64,000 nucleotides of DNA from Volvariella volvacea V23 (GCA_000349905.1 KB722757.1:388804-452803), one strand, 5' to 3'. Counted from the first letter of the stretch, positions 1 through 14,200 are shown. Notes: generated from the letters alone by a model not told the origin. A program made the numbers and translations.

Positions 1-865
1 GCGTTGGCCAGTGTTATCGGACTGTGCGCTGTATTGAGACCCACAACTTGCCACACCGACCACGATCGTAAATCCGAGGCCTTTAGTGCTGTTGGTCAAT
101 ACGATGATGGTGGACGAGAGAACAATACCGCCATCAGAATCTCTGCCAGGAGAGCAAGATAAGACCCAAATCATCCACATCAACACATCAATAGAACTTA
201 CCACACCCGCACCACCAACACGCGCGCACAGCGCTGGCATCTCTTATCCGCGCTCAAATAACAAGACTGGACGACACAAACACCCCGCGATGCCCATCTT
301 ATCCCGGGCAATCATCACCATCCGGGGAAGCCCAACCTCCGACACCGGTCCGCGGACTCGGATTTTTGCATGTATTGTGTGAAGTTGCGATTGTCTGATT
401 TGCAGATTGCCAATTGACTCGTACTACCACCGCGCTGAGTGTTCTGCGATCTGACCGGAATCAACTTACTCACTTGCTCGTTCACTCACCTATCCAGTCA
501 CGAGTTCATGCCGTGGGCTCATGGGTTCACGAGTCCCTCCGCGCTTTGCCTCGGGAATGGACGGCCCCTTGTCATCGCCTGTCTGGTGTGGTGTAGACTT
601 GCGTTCATGATCAGAGAGTATACCCAATCAAACCACCACCGTCAAAAGGCTCGCAATAACACGGCACGGTAAGAATAGCATCCCCGCCACCCAACGCCAG
701 CGGTCACACCAACTAGGCCAGCAAATCACGACTCCTTTGGACGTCGGGGGACAACAATATCCCCCGCTCCTATCTAACCCATGCGCATGCGTGAGCAGCG
801 AGAGAACCAAATTGTACTAAAGTATCCCGAATTACCATATCCGCACCTAGACATCAGAACCCGCG

Positions 866-885
866 CAATTCAATTCAATTCAATT
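866..885. repeat. CAATT tandem repeat
   Basis: Four perfect copies of the pentamer CAATT lie in tandem, followed by a degenerate unit. This is an ordinary microsatellite in non-coding DNA. Confidence 0.9.
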
Positions 886-1182
886 CGATTCCATCGAGCA
901 TCCGCATCCGCCGTGTGGTTTCCTTTTAGCGATATATGGCTTCGGCATCGTCTGGAGGGTGGTGGCTCCAATCAATCGATGTCGTGACTTGGGCTGGGGA
1001 CCGGGATTGGTGGAGGAGGGAGGAGCGGAAGGGACGCGACGAGTGAGCCGCTCATCGTGGCGGCAAGGCGCTAACCCGAGCTGGAGAGTCCGCACGACGA
1101 GCTTGTGCTGGTGCTGGGTTTCCTGCCGAAGCGCGAGAGGATGGAAGACCCCATCCGTCTGTAGCGGCCACTCGGCACTGAT

Positions 1183-1208
1183 ACTGGCACTGGCACTGGC
1201 ACTGGCAC
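1183..1208. repeat. ACTGGC tandem repeat
   Basis: About four copies of the hexamer ACTGGC are followed by a degenerate unit. Short open frames cross it on both strands, but nothing around it looks coding. Confidence 0.85.
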
Positions 1209-3304
1209 CAGCTACTGGTCACTTGTAATTGCATTGGTGTCTATGATTGGAACTCCCCCCCGGCAAGAATTCACACCGAGCACGATGGAGAGCGAGTTCT
1301 GTATAGTCTACAGCATAATCCAATATAATATAAATACAGAACAGACAGACACACAGACCTCTGCCAGGATGCCAGTTGTGCATGTGCACCGAATTGTATA
1401 CGGCACGTCTAGCCTGAGTGTGGGCGATTCAGTGAGTATTTCGAGAATTGATCCCAATTGAGTGGTGGCTGACTCACCAGCAGAGATGCCTCGGAGTATT
1501 CGTGCTATCCAAAAAGTTGGGACAGCAGTACAGCACATGCCGTCACGGTTGCAAGATGCCCATCCCCGGAATACTGAATAGGTGAATTACGGGAGATCAG
1601 CCGTCCTATGCCGCTGGGCTCTCGAGCAGCATGAACGGGTGACAGCCCGGTATATGCGGTATGAAGGTCGGTTATTAAGGAAGCGGAGACCTCTCAATGA
1701 AAAACGCCAAGGGTGCGGGGTAAGGAGAACAGAACGGCTTGGCTTGGCTGACCTCTGACGACAGGCTGTGTCGCGAGTCTTTTGTGCGAAAGTAGATGGA
1801 CATCTGGCAGATAATCGATTCTGGTGAGATAGACGCGTATATGCTACCTCCTCGCCTTATCAGACCCCTAGCGACCAGTCCGAGGTGCATATGATACCCT
1901 GCTTGAGAACCCGGTAGTAGTATACCTAAACAGCAATCTCGTGCTGTAACCCGCGTAAGCAGCCGATTGAACTCCAGTAGATGAGAACACGTACCTCCCT
2001 AGCCCTCCCGAGCCCTATAATCACTCAACGCATACAACCTATACTGTATATCGCATCAAAGGGACTCGATTAGTCACGGCCGATTACACAAGATGTAATA
2101 AACTTACCGAGGGATGATGTTCATGATGCGGCCGATCCACAAGGAGCTCGGTAAGGGAGGTTTTGTCAGATGGGAAGCCATATTCCGAGGCCGCAACGCT
2201 TTGAGGATGGATGGAATGTGAGAGAATGTTAATATCTGGGACCATGACGATTGGGGAAGCAGACGGTTATGGCATAATGGACGAGGTTTCCCCGTTAAGC
2301 GATATAACACAAAGGCAGCACTGTACCATCTCTCAATCAAAGCGGCAAGAGCTGGAGCACTCGGTTAACCGATGGGCACCAGTATTGCAGAGTGGCAATG
2401 ATGCAGCACACCCGGCACCAGTGGCATCGCACTCGCCTCAGACCGGGGATGGGCGCACAGGAATTTGGGGGGCTGGTGGCTTTTTTGTATCTGGGAAGGA
2501 AAAAGGAAGTGGTCAGGGACATCTTTCTTCGGTGTTGCGCGCAGTAGTGTCGTACGCAACGCATCCACCCAGGTAGCGATAACATGGCCATTGCGGCGCA
2601 GTTCACGGCCACGGCCGCAACGTGGCGTGGTCATGCTACCATTTGCGCATTTGTGTGATTCATGCGTAATCTCAAACGCCATGGCTGTGCTGCTCTGATA
2701 AATTAGAAAATTGTACGTGCTTATTTGTTGGTGGTGCCTCCATGCTGTCTGTTAGACTACTGTAATGAAAGGACGGTTGTTTTATGGTGTACCGCCACCT
2801 CCGGCAACCAAGCTGCCATTCAAGCAAACTGCACGGTAGAATCGGAAGCTGTGATGCTCGTGAAAGGAAGCGTGATTGGATTGGCAATGAGTCAAAGAGG
2901 TTCCCAAGCGGCTGGCACGAAGTTGTATCTTTATTGGCGGCGTCGATCGCGCACGGGTCGGGTAAAGCAGATATCACGAAGAACTGCAGGGGGTAAATTA
3001 GGGGGTAGGAGATGTGGGGGCTGGAGGTGGAGAGGGGCTGAGAATAGGGTTTGCAGGGGAGCTGGTGCAGGAGCAGCCGAGGAAGTGGGTTGAGAGGTGC
3101 GGCTGGGGACGCAGGCGTTGAAAGCGCAAGTGCGAATGCGAGGTCAGCGGGCTTACGGAACCAAAGTGGATTCGTCGCTGGGTTGCCGGCGAGATTTGTA
3201 GAGACGATGCCGCGGCGCAAGGAAGCCGAGCCGCCCAAAGAGGAAGCCGGGCTGGGTTTGCTTTGTCATGAGCCAGGTGGGTCGGGCGGCTCGATTTGGG
3301 GATT

Positions 3305-3328
3305 GGATCTCGTTTTGAAGCGAGATCC
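3305..3328. promoter_or_regulatory. 8-bp inverted repeat upstream of the cyclin
   Basis: The arms GGATCTCG and CGAGATCC are perfectly complementary around an 8-nt spacer. The repeat lies about 160 bases before the first cyclin ATG, between it and a TATA-like stretch near 3420, so it is more likely promoter DNA than leader RNA. A role is inference only. Confidence 0.35.
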
Positions 3329-3489
3329 CCCATTTCTGGCCGAAAAAGGCAGGCAGCCGTTTCACGCCTCCAATATTTCCGTATTTCCCTTATCGGCTCT
3401 CTTCGTTCCCCGAACTGTTATATATCCTGTCTTAACCCCCCTTCCAATGCCACTACAGCCTCCCCCGGTACTCCTTGGCCATTGCCTCA

Positions 3490-4601
3490 ATGTTCATCGA
3501 CTCCTCTGTCGACAACCAACAATCCACCATGGTCTCCAAGCTCCATCCAGCTAGTCTCGTCGACCCCTCTGCGCACTCGCCCGCTCTCCTCGAGCTCATC
3601 CGTGTCCGCATCTCCCAGCCAATCATCGGTACGTGCATCATCATCTTGTCTCTTCTCCTGTGCTGACCCCTCTTCTCCAGACTATGTCGTCGAATGTGTC
3701 GTCGAAACCGTCGACTATGCCATGAACCGCCCCACTTCCTCCTCCCTCTACGGCAAAGTTGCCAAGCGTCCCGAGTTGAGGAAGTTTGTCGAGTTCGCAA
3801 CCAATGTCATCACCAGAGCCGAAGTCTCCACTTCTACCCTCTTGACTGCCCTCGTCTACATCGACAGGGCCAAGCCTCATCTGCACATCGCGTTGGAGGA
3901 GTGGGCATTAGAACGGGTTTTCTTGGGAGCTATCATTGTCGCTTCAAAGGTGTGTCTTCCTCTGCGCCGCACTCTCTGATCTGTCGTACTCATGAGTCAC
4001 TCAGTACTTGAACGACTCTACGCTTAAGAACGTGCACTGGGCTCTCTGCACCGGTGTCTTCGGCAAGCGTGACGTCGGACGCATCGAGCGAGAGTTCCTC
4101 GACGTCCTTGATTTCGAGCTGGCCGTGACAGAAGACGATCTTCTAAGCCACCACGACGCTATTTCCGCTATCGCCTTCTCCTCACGGTCACACCGCCACA
4201 CTTCCCTCTTCCACCACTCCTCAGATCGCAAGCGTAACCACACAAGATCCTCCGCTGTGCCAGATCTCGTACCCTCCAGCCCACACTCGTCCTCATCATC
4301 CTCGGCATCACCACAAACACCACTGATGATGGACTCCTCCCCCGAGTACCCATCGCCACCCTCACAGTCGCCTCACAAGAAGCATCGTCGGCAATCCGAT
4401 CATGCTGCCTCGGCCCCATCCACATCCACCGCCAACAGCCGTGGTCCATCCAAGAAGTCCTCCTTCGTCTCATCCACATTCGACTCAATACTGCGGTCCT
4501 TTCCGATACCTGTACCGACACCAGCCCATTCACATTCCCATCACCACCACCGGCACTCGGGGCAAGATCCCTCACAATTCCCAGTGACCGTGGTGGCTTA
4601 A
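3490..4601 (+). CDS. PCL-type cyclin (Pho85-cyclin family)
   Basis: This is a cyclin expected to activate a Pho85-type cyclin-dependent kinase in cell-cycle or morphogenesis control. Three exons are inferred: 3490-3628, 3681-3949 and 4005-4601, giving about 334 residues. The cyclin box covers roughly residues 20-170. It includes the stretch YIDRAKPHLHIALEEWALE and, after the second intron, the PCL1/PCL2-like signatures VHWALCTGVFGKRDV and REFLDVLDFEL. The last 150 residues are low complexity, rich in Ser, Pro and His (a His cluster lies near the end), and contain basic KKHRR and KK motifs that could serve nuclear import. An alternative start at 3529 sits in a strong CCACCATGG context, so the first 13 residues are uncertain. 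Family assignment is firm; the specific partner kinase is inference. Confidence 0.9.
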
Positions 4602-5240
4602 GCGGGCCGCCACACTCCTTTCCGACGCTCATTTCCTCTCTCTCCATCTACTTGAGAGTCCACTTCCCCTTCTGCGTCGTCTCTGCGTCGTCGGAACCAG
4701 AGTTTCTTTGCCAAAAAACTTCGCAATGTACATATGCGCCATCATCCATTCTCCGGTCCCCTCCTGCCCATTTTAGCAATTCCACATCATCATCCGCTCA
4801 TTCGCTCGTACCCCGAGTTCACTGTCATACCGCTACCCTCATATCCCTCCTTCGTTACCATCACTACCCCCTTCATATATGCTTATCTATTCTTCATTCT
4901 TATGTTCTGTTGTGCATCATCCATCATCATCCATCATGCATTCCCTGGCGCTACATTGTGTTCTTCATTAGCATATTCTGTTCGTCTACATATCCTCGGC
5001 ATGTTCTTTTCTTATCTTTTTTGGTACTCATGTTGTTGTCCTATGGCTCTCGACGAATATCTGTCTTACCCTCTCACTCTCTATCGAATCTGTCTCTCTC
5101 CTCTCTACAATCAATCTCAATTGAACTTTATATCGTATCCACCTCAACACTTTAGTTTGATATCGACGTGTCGATCACCTCTGTATCTGTTTGATTATGC
5201 GTTTGCTTTCAGTCCTGCACGATGAACTCTTATCATTACT
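4602..5240 (+). other. Pyrimidine-rich 3' flank of the cyclin gene
   Basis: The 600 bases after the cyclin stop are strongly enriched in C and T on the + strand. This opens long Ser/Leu/Tyr/His-rich frames that look non-coding. A Puf3-like TGTACATA octamer occurs at 4737-4744, where the 3' UTR would be expected. No gene is supported. Confidence 0.45.
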
Positions 5241-8200
5241 ACTATCGCTTTAGCAGTAGGGTCAATTATCAACGAGATTTTTTCGAACCCTAACCAACCA
5301 ACTTGAGTGTGATTTGTTGGAACTGGAGTGATTTCTTCCGAGCCCGAGTCAGCAACTGACATGAGCGAGCGTGATCACGTTTGACTCATCCTGCGCGTGC
5401 GTGTGAACGCCTCGAGGGTTGAACACATACGATAATTATCGTGTACAGTAAGCACAAGCAACACACAGGAATAGGCAACTCGTCTCCTCCGACTCCGAGC
5501 GAGCGCGCGCACGAGATTTTTTTTTGACAAGCAACGATGGTACGACATGGCCGCGGGCTTTCAAGTTTTGACAGTGGATCAACTTTGGATTTTCCGGCTT
5601 CGAGTTGGACTTGCAGTTGACTTTGTAGGCTTGGACTCGGACTCGCGCGTGTGCTCGGTCGAGTGCCCGGGCTTAGTTTTGACGCTGGCACGGTGGAGGA
5701 CTTTCAAGGCAAGGCAACTTGGCCGGCACATCGGCCCATGGCCACACACCAAGTCCACCACCACCACGACGCACGAGTCATTGTGAATCTGATGCACGAT
5801 GCATGCTGTATGATGGTGGTGGTGGTGATGGTGATCAGTGTACTTCTTCACTTCATTCATTAATATACTCTCCTCCAACCTTAATACCTCCGATGCGCGT
5901 GCCAGACTGCCGGGGTGTGCACTGTGCGAGTCACGGTCCACCGACGAGCGCTCAGACTCGGAGGTCACGGTGACGCGATCCAGTCTTTGACGTGTCAAAA
6001 GAGTTTTGGGTGTTGCACGTTGGTTGGGTGTGTGGATATCGATGTGGTATTAAAGTTGCCAGTGGGCACAACCGATGCCGTACAGCATACGGTAATGCCA
6101 TCCACCTGGGCAGCTTGAATCTCAGATAAATTGACCACTAGCTCTTCGAGTTCGCGTTCGCGCTCCTCAGATTCATTCGCAATCTCGCCACTAATGGCGT
6201 GGCACTGTCGTACTGCCATAATCACGCAGGATTATAATTACCCTTATTACCATTATTTCCCCTTCGTGCACGTCATGCCATATGTCATGCCAGACTGAGT
6301 GGGCATGTATGTAAGGTGGATTGGTATATTGGTGGTGTGGCTGCGATATATATGGGAGTCAAGTTGACGTGCCAGCTCATAGGCAAAAGGAAGGCCTGAG
6401 CGTCTCGAAAGGGTTAGATTTGAGGCTCGAGTTGGATCTAAGGACGTGTACAGGTCTTGGAAGCGCTTCAATTACTCTACTCTATTCAAACCACTCGCGA
6501 ACTGCGAGCATGTCCGGATCTACATGTGCATGCATACTTTACAAGGCACCATAATCCGTATAGCAGTAAGTATGCCACAAAGTATGCGTCATCCACTTGA
6601 TCACAAATCACAAGCCTAACATGGACGCTTAGAGATCTGCAGAGCGACAAGCGCTTTCGTGACGAATGCCCAGACAAAGTTTGACTTGGGCCTGCGAATT
6701 TCAAATTCGTTGCGGGTCCGCCGTAAGTTTCAGTGTTGTCATCAAACCTGACGACAGAGCCGCAGCGTTAAGAGGCTTGAAGCCAGAGGTGCATAGTGCT
6801 AAGAGCACCACCTAACTCTAACTCCGCGTCCGAGTCGCCTGTGCTTGCGTTGCCTTCTCTGCCTGCAGCGGCTGGGCCCTCAGCTGCCCATCTATCATCT
6901 ATTACCAGCAGCGCTGCGGACCCAACGAACCTGGACACTGGCACCAAAACTGCGCACGTTACCTATCTCAGCGACCTAACGTTGCTGTCCTACGTGTCGA
7001 CCCACTCCGCACCACTGGTACACGTACACCCACCCATCCAATCCCGGGAGACTCACGTCAGTGCCATGCCGTTGGGCAGTCGTAAGTTGGGCCCCACCCC
7101 TCTGGGGGCAAAGGTAATACGGATAACGTGGTCCGGTTAGCCGTATCCGGATTCCGGTATCCTCACGCTCACGGGGTGGTGGTGTGACTCCTGCAGTCAT
7201 GACCAATACCAATGCGATTGCATGACTTGTGCTATCTAATCACTGGAACTCTGGAAAATGTCATTCGATCTGCGCCGGCTTGGGTGGTCGAAGGGAGGTA
7301 ATCGTGAGTCAAGCGGCTTGTGGCTAGCATAAACTTGGTCACGGTGTCAAGGTACATGTCCATTTGGGACGACGCGCACTGCCACATACTATATGAAAGC
7401 CAGCCTTCTTTCGAGGTGCTGCGCGGCAAGTCGCTAGCGCTGCGGTTCCGCAAACTCGTACATCTCGCCAAGTCCAAGCGCGAACCAGACTCGAACCAGG
7501 TATCCAAGTCCACCAGCTCTCGCAGCTTGAGCACTCGGCAGCAGCTCGACAACAGTTGCCTTGATGCGTTTGCAAGCCCTTAATTGGTGCCGAAGATCTA
7601 TATGAATGACCCATGGACGAACACGGAATGACTTCGGTTGGGCACGGGAGCTCCATCATCCACCCTACCCCAACTGCACTTTTGTAGGGTGCGGACAGGG
7701 AGGTCACCCGGATACACTTCCTATAATTCCCATTGGCTGCAACTTGAGTGTGCGTCATCTGAAGGAGCTCAGCGATGCACCACCTCGTTCCGTAAAACCC
7801 AAAAACATCGCTAGGGCATCCGTGTCATCCCTATCTCAACCAGTTGGGACTGCAATTGCCCAGTGAGACCGACGCGTGAATGATCAAGGCCTACCTCGGT
7901 CATTTGACCTTCAAAGGCTCTGCTTCTGTCTCGCCCTTACACCGACATCGGACATATACCGAACCTGATGACACTCCAGCGCCTCAGCACCAGTCCAATT
8001 ACTGTATCTATCTTTGCACATCAAAAAGTTGTGATATTTTAGTCCCATTGCTCTCATATACATCATATAACTTCATCAAACTGAATGCTAAAAATACCCA
8101 CACCGTTCGTCGATCACCCTCCAGCGACGTGAGAGGCACCCTTATTGCATCAATTCTTCCCTGAAAAAGCAGACTCGAGCTGGCTTTAGTGGAGAGTTTC

Positions 8201-11200
8201 GGACTCGTGCTTACTTGCTAATTGCGGTTGCTATGATCCCACCCCACAAATAAATGCGAGGATGTTGCGCGAGAAGAGTGATTAATTGAAGGAGGTATAT
8301 GCGCGATCATGATGTGCAATGTTGTGATGACTGGGAACTTGGGGAGTCATGTCTGTTTTGTTACCCTGGTGCTGGTCAAGCCGTCGGCGGCGGTAAATGA
8401 AGTAATCTAGCAATCCAGCAAGATGTCTGGGAGCGCTGACTCCTATAAACCAACTCAAAGTTGGTCGCGGGCTAGCGCGTATTGGAGACTGGATTAGAAA
8501 CCCTACAAACCAGTCGCCACACAGTCAGCTTTCCAGCATCGGTGTCATCTTCGGGCAACGACCCTCTCAAATACCTTGCTTATTCATCGATATTTCGTGT
8601 CTGCAAGGTAGAGGGAGGAAACCATCAGCGCATCAAAAAAGGATATCGCAACAAGCAGTCGGTGAGCTGTGACCCGGACGCTCTGTGCTCGAATCGCCGT
8701 GCCGTGCCGACAACAAACGCGCAGATACCTCAAACGGTCCACCGATCACCCCACAGAGGACGGAATCCATGCGGTTAATTAAACCAGAAAAAATCGATAT
8801 TTGATGCTCCCTTCGATAGCCGCGGCTGCATCACCACAGACACCCTTGAGGTTCGAGTGTGAACCGTGTGATCATCGCGGTGGGCGGGCTGGGGGCGGTA
8901 GTTCGTCTTCGCCCTGGTGGATTGTCGGTGGTGTCGGGGACTCAGAGGGTGATGATCGCGGACATGCTAATTTGTAGCCATATGGAGGTAGAATGGCTCG
9001 ATGTGGGTTGTCCTCGAATCGGGATTTGCTTTGCATGACCAATATAATTTGTAAGAGATGACATCATGGGTGTTGCGAGGTCGTGCTCCGTGGAAGGAGG
9101 TGGAAGGAGGAAGATTGTCGTTTGTGGTTGTCGTCGAGAGGGACGCGTGAGCTGGCTGCTTTCAACACGGAAAGAGGTGTGTTGGATCGAAATTGGCTTG
9201 TCAGAGCCTTGGAATCGCGGACTTGGGCAGAGAATGGAGTCGAGTCACAAGCACCGCACTCTGCGTCACGCAGCGCAGTTGGCGACTTGGACACGTTTAT
9301 CTTCCTCAGCCGAGCGTCCACAACTGGTCATCTCCTAACTCTGATGGACAAACTAAGCCATGTTCCCCTTCCGGATACAGTCCGTTGCGGCCTTACTACG
9401 ACATGAATGCGCTTCATTTCTGTGGCGAGGCGTCACAACTGTGCACTTTGCCCCACATCGCCTCGGATGTTGCTTTGCTTTGTCCGACTATATGCGCACT
9501 TTAATGACTGCGATGTGATCCATCTCTAGAACCGGTCTGGTGCCAAAACCGAGCGTGGAATCACCCAACAGGTATCGAGCCTGCTCTGCACTGTTCAGGA
9601 CTGAAGAAGACCTTGAGGTAGGGATGATCCATTTGCGTCCACATCAATCACTATATATATGACGTATACGTGTCTTCCCCACAATGATAGCATCCCCGTC
9701 GTGGATACACTCGCGGTCATAAGGGAAGCTGGTTGTCGGACGGGGATTGCACGGATCGCACATGGCATGTCCATTCCTAGCACCCAGATTTGGCGATCCA
9801 CGCCTCGCTCTATCTCAACATGATTCACGAGTGTTACAGCCAGAACAGCAGGGTTCTTGGCACCAGCGCTTTAAGCTCTGTAAGCGTTTGCGCTGGTCAC
9901 GATTCCTATGGAATGTGATACAGATCTGGGGCACTACCTCTCTGGGGCGTTTACATTTAACAACACCAGCACGTCTTTACTGAGTCGAAAGGGTCGAACT
10001 GGGGTGGGCGTTTGGTGAGTTATTCAGTTAGCATGTGTGGGCGATTATTAATGTCTGCGATGGCGTGCGATGGTGGTCCTCAGATCGATTGCCAACTGTT
10101 CCTGATTCCCAGTTTACAGCTTCCGCGTCTCTTCCTTTCGGTAAAAGTGGTCAGCACTTGGTTCGGACTGATGTTCGAGGCGCTTGGGGTGCCGTAACGA
10201 CCTCCGCATAGCCTCCTTGAAATGGTAAGTCAGAATGTTTGCTCGAGAATCCAGGGACGCGGAAAGGAGGTAACGTTCCGTATTCCATGCTTATAAGATT
10301 TATGCACTTTCGATAGAAGATTCTGTTTTGTTCATGGCTAGACTCACATATGAAGCGGAAAGACACAAAAGAAGGACAGGGGGTTGGACCCGTTGAATAG
10401 CTCTTGGGCCAGCTCAGTTCAATAAACAAAAGGCATTGAAGCGTACTGAGCCTGTCTGGTGTAAGTCCCTGTGTATCCATGTTTTAACGGTCCTTACTGG
10501 TTGAGATAACAATTAGCTGACCTCGCTACCTATACTTGATGCACGCCACTGCAGAGCCTTCAGGAGCTGCTAAAGCCTTCTTCCATAAATTGCACTTCCG
10601 TCATCGCAACAGCATACTATAATAGCTGCTACGCATATAAAGAGGCTCGTCAGTGAAACTGCGTTTCAGACCAGCACCGAGCGACAGTTCGCACACATAC
10701 GCAACTAGAAGAAAGGCAAAGATCCTCAAGGACAGGTGAAGTGAGCTCAACATGCAGGTTTGAGCCATATCACTGTTGTCTGATTGCCAAATGGCTATAG
10801 TCTTCACTATGTGGGTACGCCATTCGACGACGTATATTCCATTGTTCTCCGTCTACGGGCTGTTGACTTGGGGTAAGTCTTGATCGTTTCATGATCAATT
10901 GTTCTCGAGTTCTTGAACTCGAATTAGTAGGTGAACATGCAGCAACGGCCAAGGCGCTACCCATTTGTCTTGACGCCCACACAGCTGCTAACAGCATTGT
11001 GGGTCTACGCAGTCATGCCTGTGATACGCAGATCATAAAGGTGATAGACTTTCCAAATATGTATGAAGGGACTTGCCACGCATTTGTTAGACGCGCAGAT
11101 CACTACCGTGTGGCCTCGTGGAGGGTGAGGTGGACAATCCGATAAGTTCGAGGTGTGTAGTCATCCTGTTGAGGTGGGCCCACTTGATTAATTACAAGGC

Positions 11201-14200
11201 AACAGCATAGTCATCCAAGAGAACATTTGAAACTCTAATCAGATATTCTTGGAGAATTCTTACTTGCAAACGTGCCAGTGCCTTGAGGCCATTAAGCGTG
11301 GATCCATGAACGTTGGAGCCTATTAGTAGGGCTTTTGATCTCGTTGCCTGATGAATGCTGTCAAACGCCTAACAGCCAATTGACAGTGTTTGTGCAGGCG
11401 GGCGCTCTTTCGCTCGTTAGCGCCGACGTCAAACTTCCGTTGTTGATCGTGCCAGTGATGTCGGCGGATTCCAGCACTGTGCCTTCCAATACTCGTAACG
11501 TGTGATTGCAATGCCTTCATACAACGGCATATCACGCCTGTTCGGTTGGAGAGAACCTCCGTAAGACGTGATCTAATTGAACTATGAAGTGTATTCCGGT
11601 ACACACGATCACCGAGAGCTTTTGGCGCCCTGGTGCGTCAGGACCTTTCCACGCCGATCAGCGAGTTGCTGCGTACGCAGGGCACGAATGGGGCACTTTC
11701 TTAACTACGCGTCCATTAGGCCCCCCCTCTATTGAATTGGCTCGGATAAACGCATATTCATTCAAAGTTCCTTGCCCTCTTTCTCTAGTCGTCACCTGCC
11801 AAATGTGGATACATTGGGAAGTGGGACTTCATGTTCGCGGGACAGCAAAGCAAACGCTTCATTGGGCAAAATCAGCTCGAGATTCCGAGTTGTATGCTAG
11901 ATGTGAGCCTCGGAGGCTCTTGCTGCTATCTTATCTGGAAGGATCGTACCATCGGATTGGAAGAATCCTCGGAGGCGAATTAGGACGCTATGGATTACTT
12001 ATCCGGGACTACATCACTGCGGTTGTTCGCACTTTCGTCGACTGTGCAGAACGTATGTGTTCAGTGTTCTCGTTTTGTATGTTCTTGCCCGGTTTGTCGT
12101 CTATCGTATCTGGGTGAAGTATGCCATTCTCATTGTTGTCATGTCTGGAGACAGAACAGCTTACTGTTGAAGTTTAATTAGCTTGGCTTAGGCTTTGACG
12201 AACGACGCATGGCAGATAGCCTTGTTCCTCGAAAGGATCTAGGGGAGTTGGTATCGCGGTTTGCCATTCGCATATATGGTTAAAGGCAGGCTATATCCAG
12301 CACCGGCAAGTTCCAATGAATTGTCCTTGTATATCGTGCGAGCTGCCTGTCAAGGCCATCGCCCCCCTTGAACCCTGCGAACCAGCCCCTTTCAGCGATG
12401 AATTCGATTTTGTACATCTTCCGGGTAATTCGGTATTAAAGTTACACCGTATCTAATGGACGTCCGATGGGGATGCTGAGTTGTTCAGGGGGGAGTTCCT
12501 ATGTCACCAGGAATGGTCGGTCTTGGATATGTTGCGGATTTGGAGAAAGAGATGATCACGTATACTGGTACCTGAGAAAGCCTAGATCAATCAAGTGAGT
12601 GGATGCCTGGACTTTTAACGTTGAAATTTGGTCGAGAGGTTGATAGATGGGTGGTCATAGGTGCTCGAGCTTGGGTGTTCCAAGCGCTTAGGGATTTACC
12701 CCGCATCTTGTGCGTTGATGATTATCAGGAACTTGATCGTGCCTAGGCTTGGACATTCTTAATGAAAGCGCATCTACGCGGATGCGGATTCCAGATGTGG
12801 AATTAGGTGCGTGGTTGATGCTCAGATGACTTGCGTTTTTGACGGCTGACGAGTGCTTACGGCTTCCATCAGTCTTGATGAGCTGGCAATCTGTGGTCCA
12901 GCATCGAGGTTTTAGCGAGTGAGATGGGCCGGGGTATGTGTTGGCAGCACCTTGGACCGTTAGCTCACGATGCCTGATGACCATGCTATCTCGTGGTTCG
13001 TTGGGTATTGGGATAGACCCGGTTTGCCAGGGCACGGTACTGAAGCTGATAACATCATTTCATCGGAGGCTTTGACGTGCTTTTCATATCCGAGCTACCC
13101 CGCATGCTACACACCTACAATCACATTCCACCAGATGCTTTCGTCACTTTTCACATTCTTCCATTGCCTTGATAATGGATGGAACAATAGCGGGAGGATT
13201 AGGTTGGATTAGTGCTAGCTGGCGTATTTCGAGACTAGACGAGCAGGGGTCTTGTAGGTCCAATAGTTCGATCTTATATAGTTTTGCTGACCCGTCACAA
13301 GGGTGTCCTTGTTATGTCTTCACAGGCCTTTTGTTCAGCAGCAGTTTGAGAGATAATAAGCCAGGACGAAGTGATAATGCGAGTTTCCCGTTTTGGCAAT
13401 CGCCGTGCTGGGTGAGTCACACGTGGACGAAGTAGGCATGACGTTTGCTCTTGGCATGCTTAATGAGGTCGATGACGATTCGAGGAACGCCTCTAATGAA
13501 AATCCACCTTGGAACGACTTATTGTTGGTATGCTGCTCTGTGGGCATGGAATGCACGGGTGAGCGGAAATGACACAAGGAATGATGCTGGTCGTCGCGTT
13601 GTGCGTTCCACTGGTGGGTGCAGCATTCAAGGAGTCTACCATATGGCTGAACGTCATCCCGCGTCAACTCACTCGCTAGCGCCTTGGTTCGAAAATGCAA
13701 GGTGGACCCACATCCGTCTCGGGCGTGCGCTTGAGCCGTAAACCCCCCTGTTTCGACCTGGCTTGAATCTGCATTCTCCTCACAACTTAGGCTGCCCCCT
13801 CCCAGAAAAACTCGCGAACCTCGTGGCTTCCATATTTACGACCCTGCTATCACGGGTGTTCCGAGGATGCGTACCGTATTGGAACCGACGAATCGAAAGC
13901 GTAGCGCTTAGCGTCGTATGAGGTGGTTTCCGAGACCTTGGACACGCGAACGAAGGGCAGTTCAGCCCCTCGTCGACAGGCACGTCGATCATGCTATGAC
14001 GTCGTTATCATGGAGAGCAACCCTTGCTTTGAGTCTTGGACATTCATAACCCGTCGCTCCGGCCGTGATGCGCGCTCTTGCGCGCTCCGTGTATCGACTC
14101 GAGTGTGGAATAAATTTTACTAGGGGTTATTGCACCTGCAGGATGGTGGGTGACAATAGTCTCCTGAGTGTAACACTATATCAACCGGGTGGATCATCTC

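Larger units (their letters stand above)
1..3489. other. Intergenic region upstream of the cyclin gene
   Basis: No open frame here resembles a known family or shows plausible splice borders. The stretch holds short tandem repeats (CAATT near 866-885 and ACTGGC near 1183-1208). Its last 200 bases are probably the cyclin promoter and leader, with a TATA-like stretch near 3419-3426 and a perfect 8-bp inverted repeat at 3305-3328. Long open frames on either strand between 2670 and 3330 look like composition effects. Confidence 0.5.

Noticed and set aside
2672..3238. 188-codon minus-strand open frame upstream of the cyclin
   Set aside because: Composition-driven Pro/Ser/Leu sequence without family motifs, overlapping several other open frames on both strands, and lying in the expected cyclin promoter.
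4652..5225. Two overlapping + strand open frames of more than 160 codons
   Set aside because: They result from the pyrimidine-rich 3' flank of the cyclin; the residues are almost only Ser, Leu, Ile, Tyr, His and Pro, with no motifs.
11584..12117. 177-codon + strand open frame, the longest in the desert
   Set aside because: No recognisable domain, no splice partners, and no sign of conserved sequence pattern.
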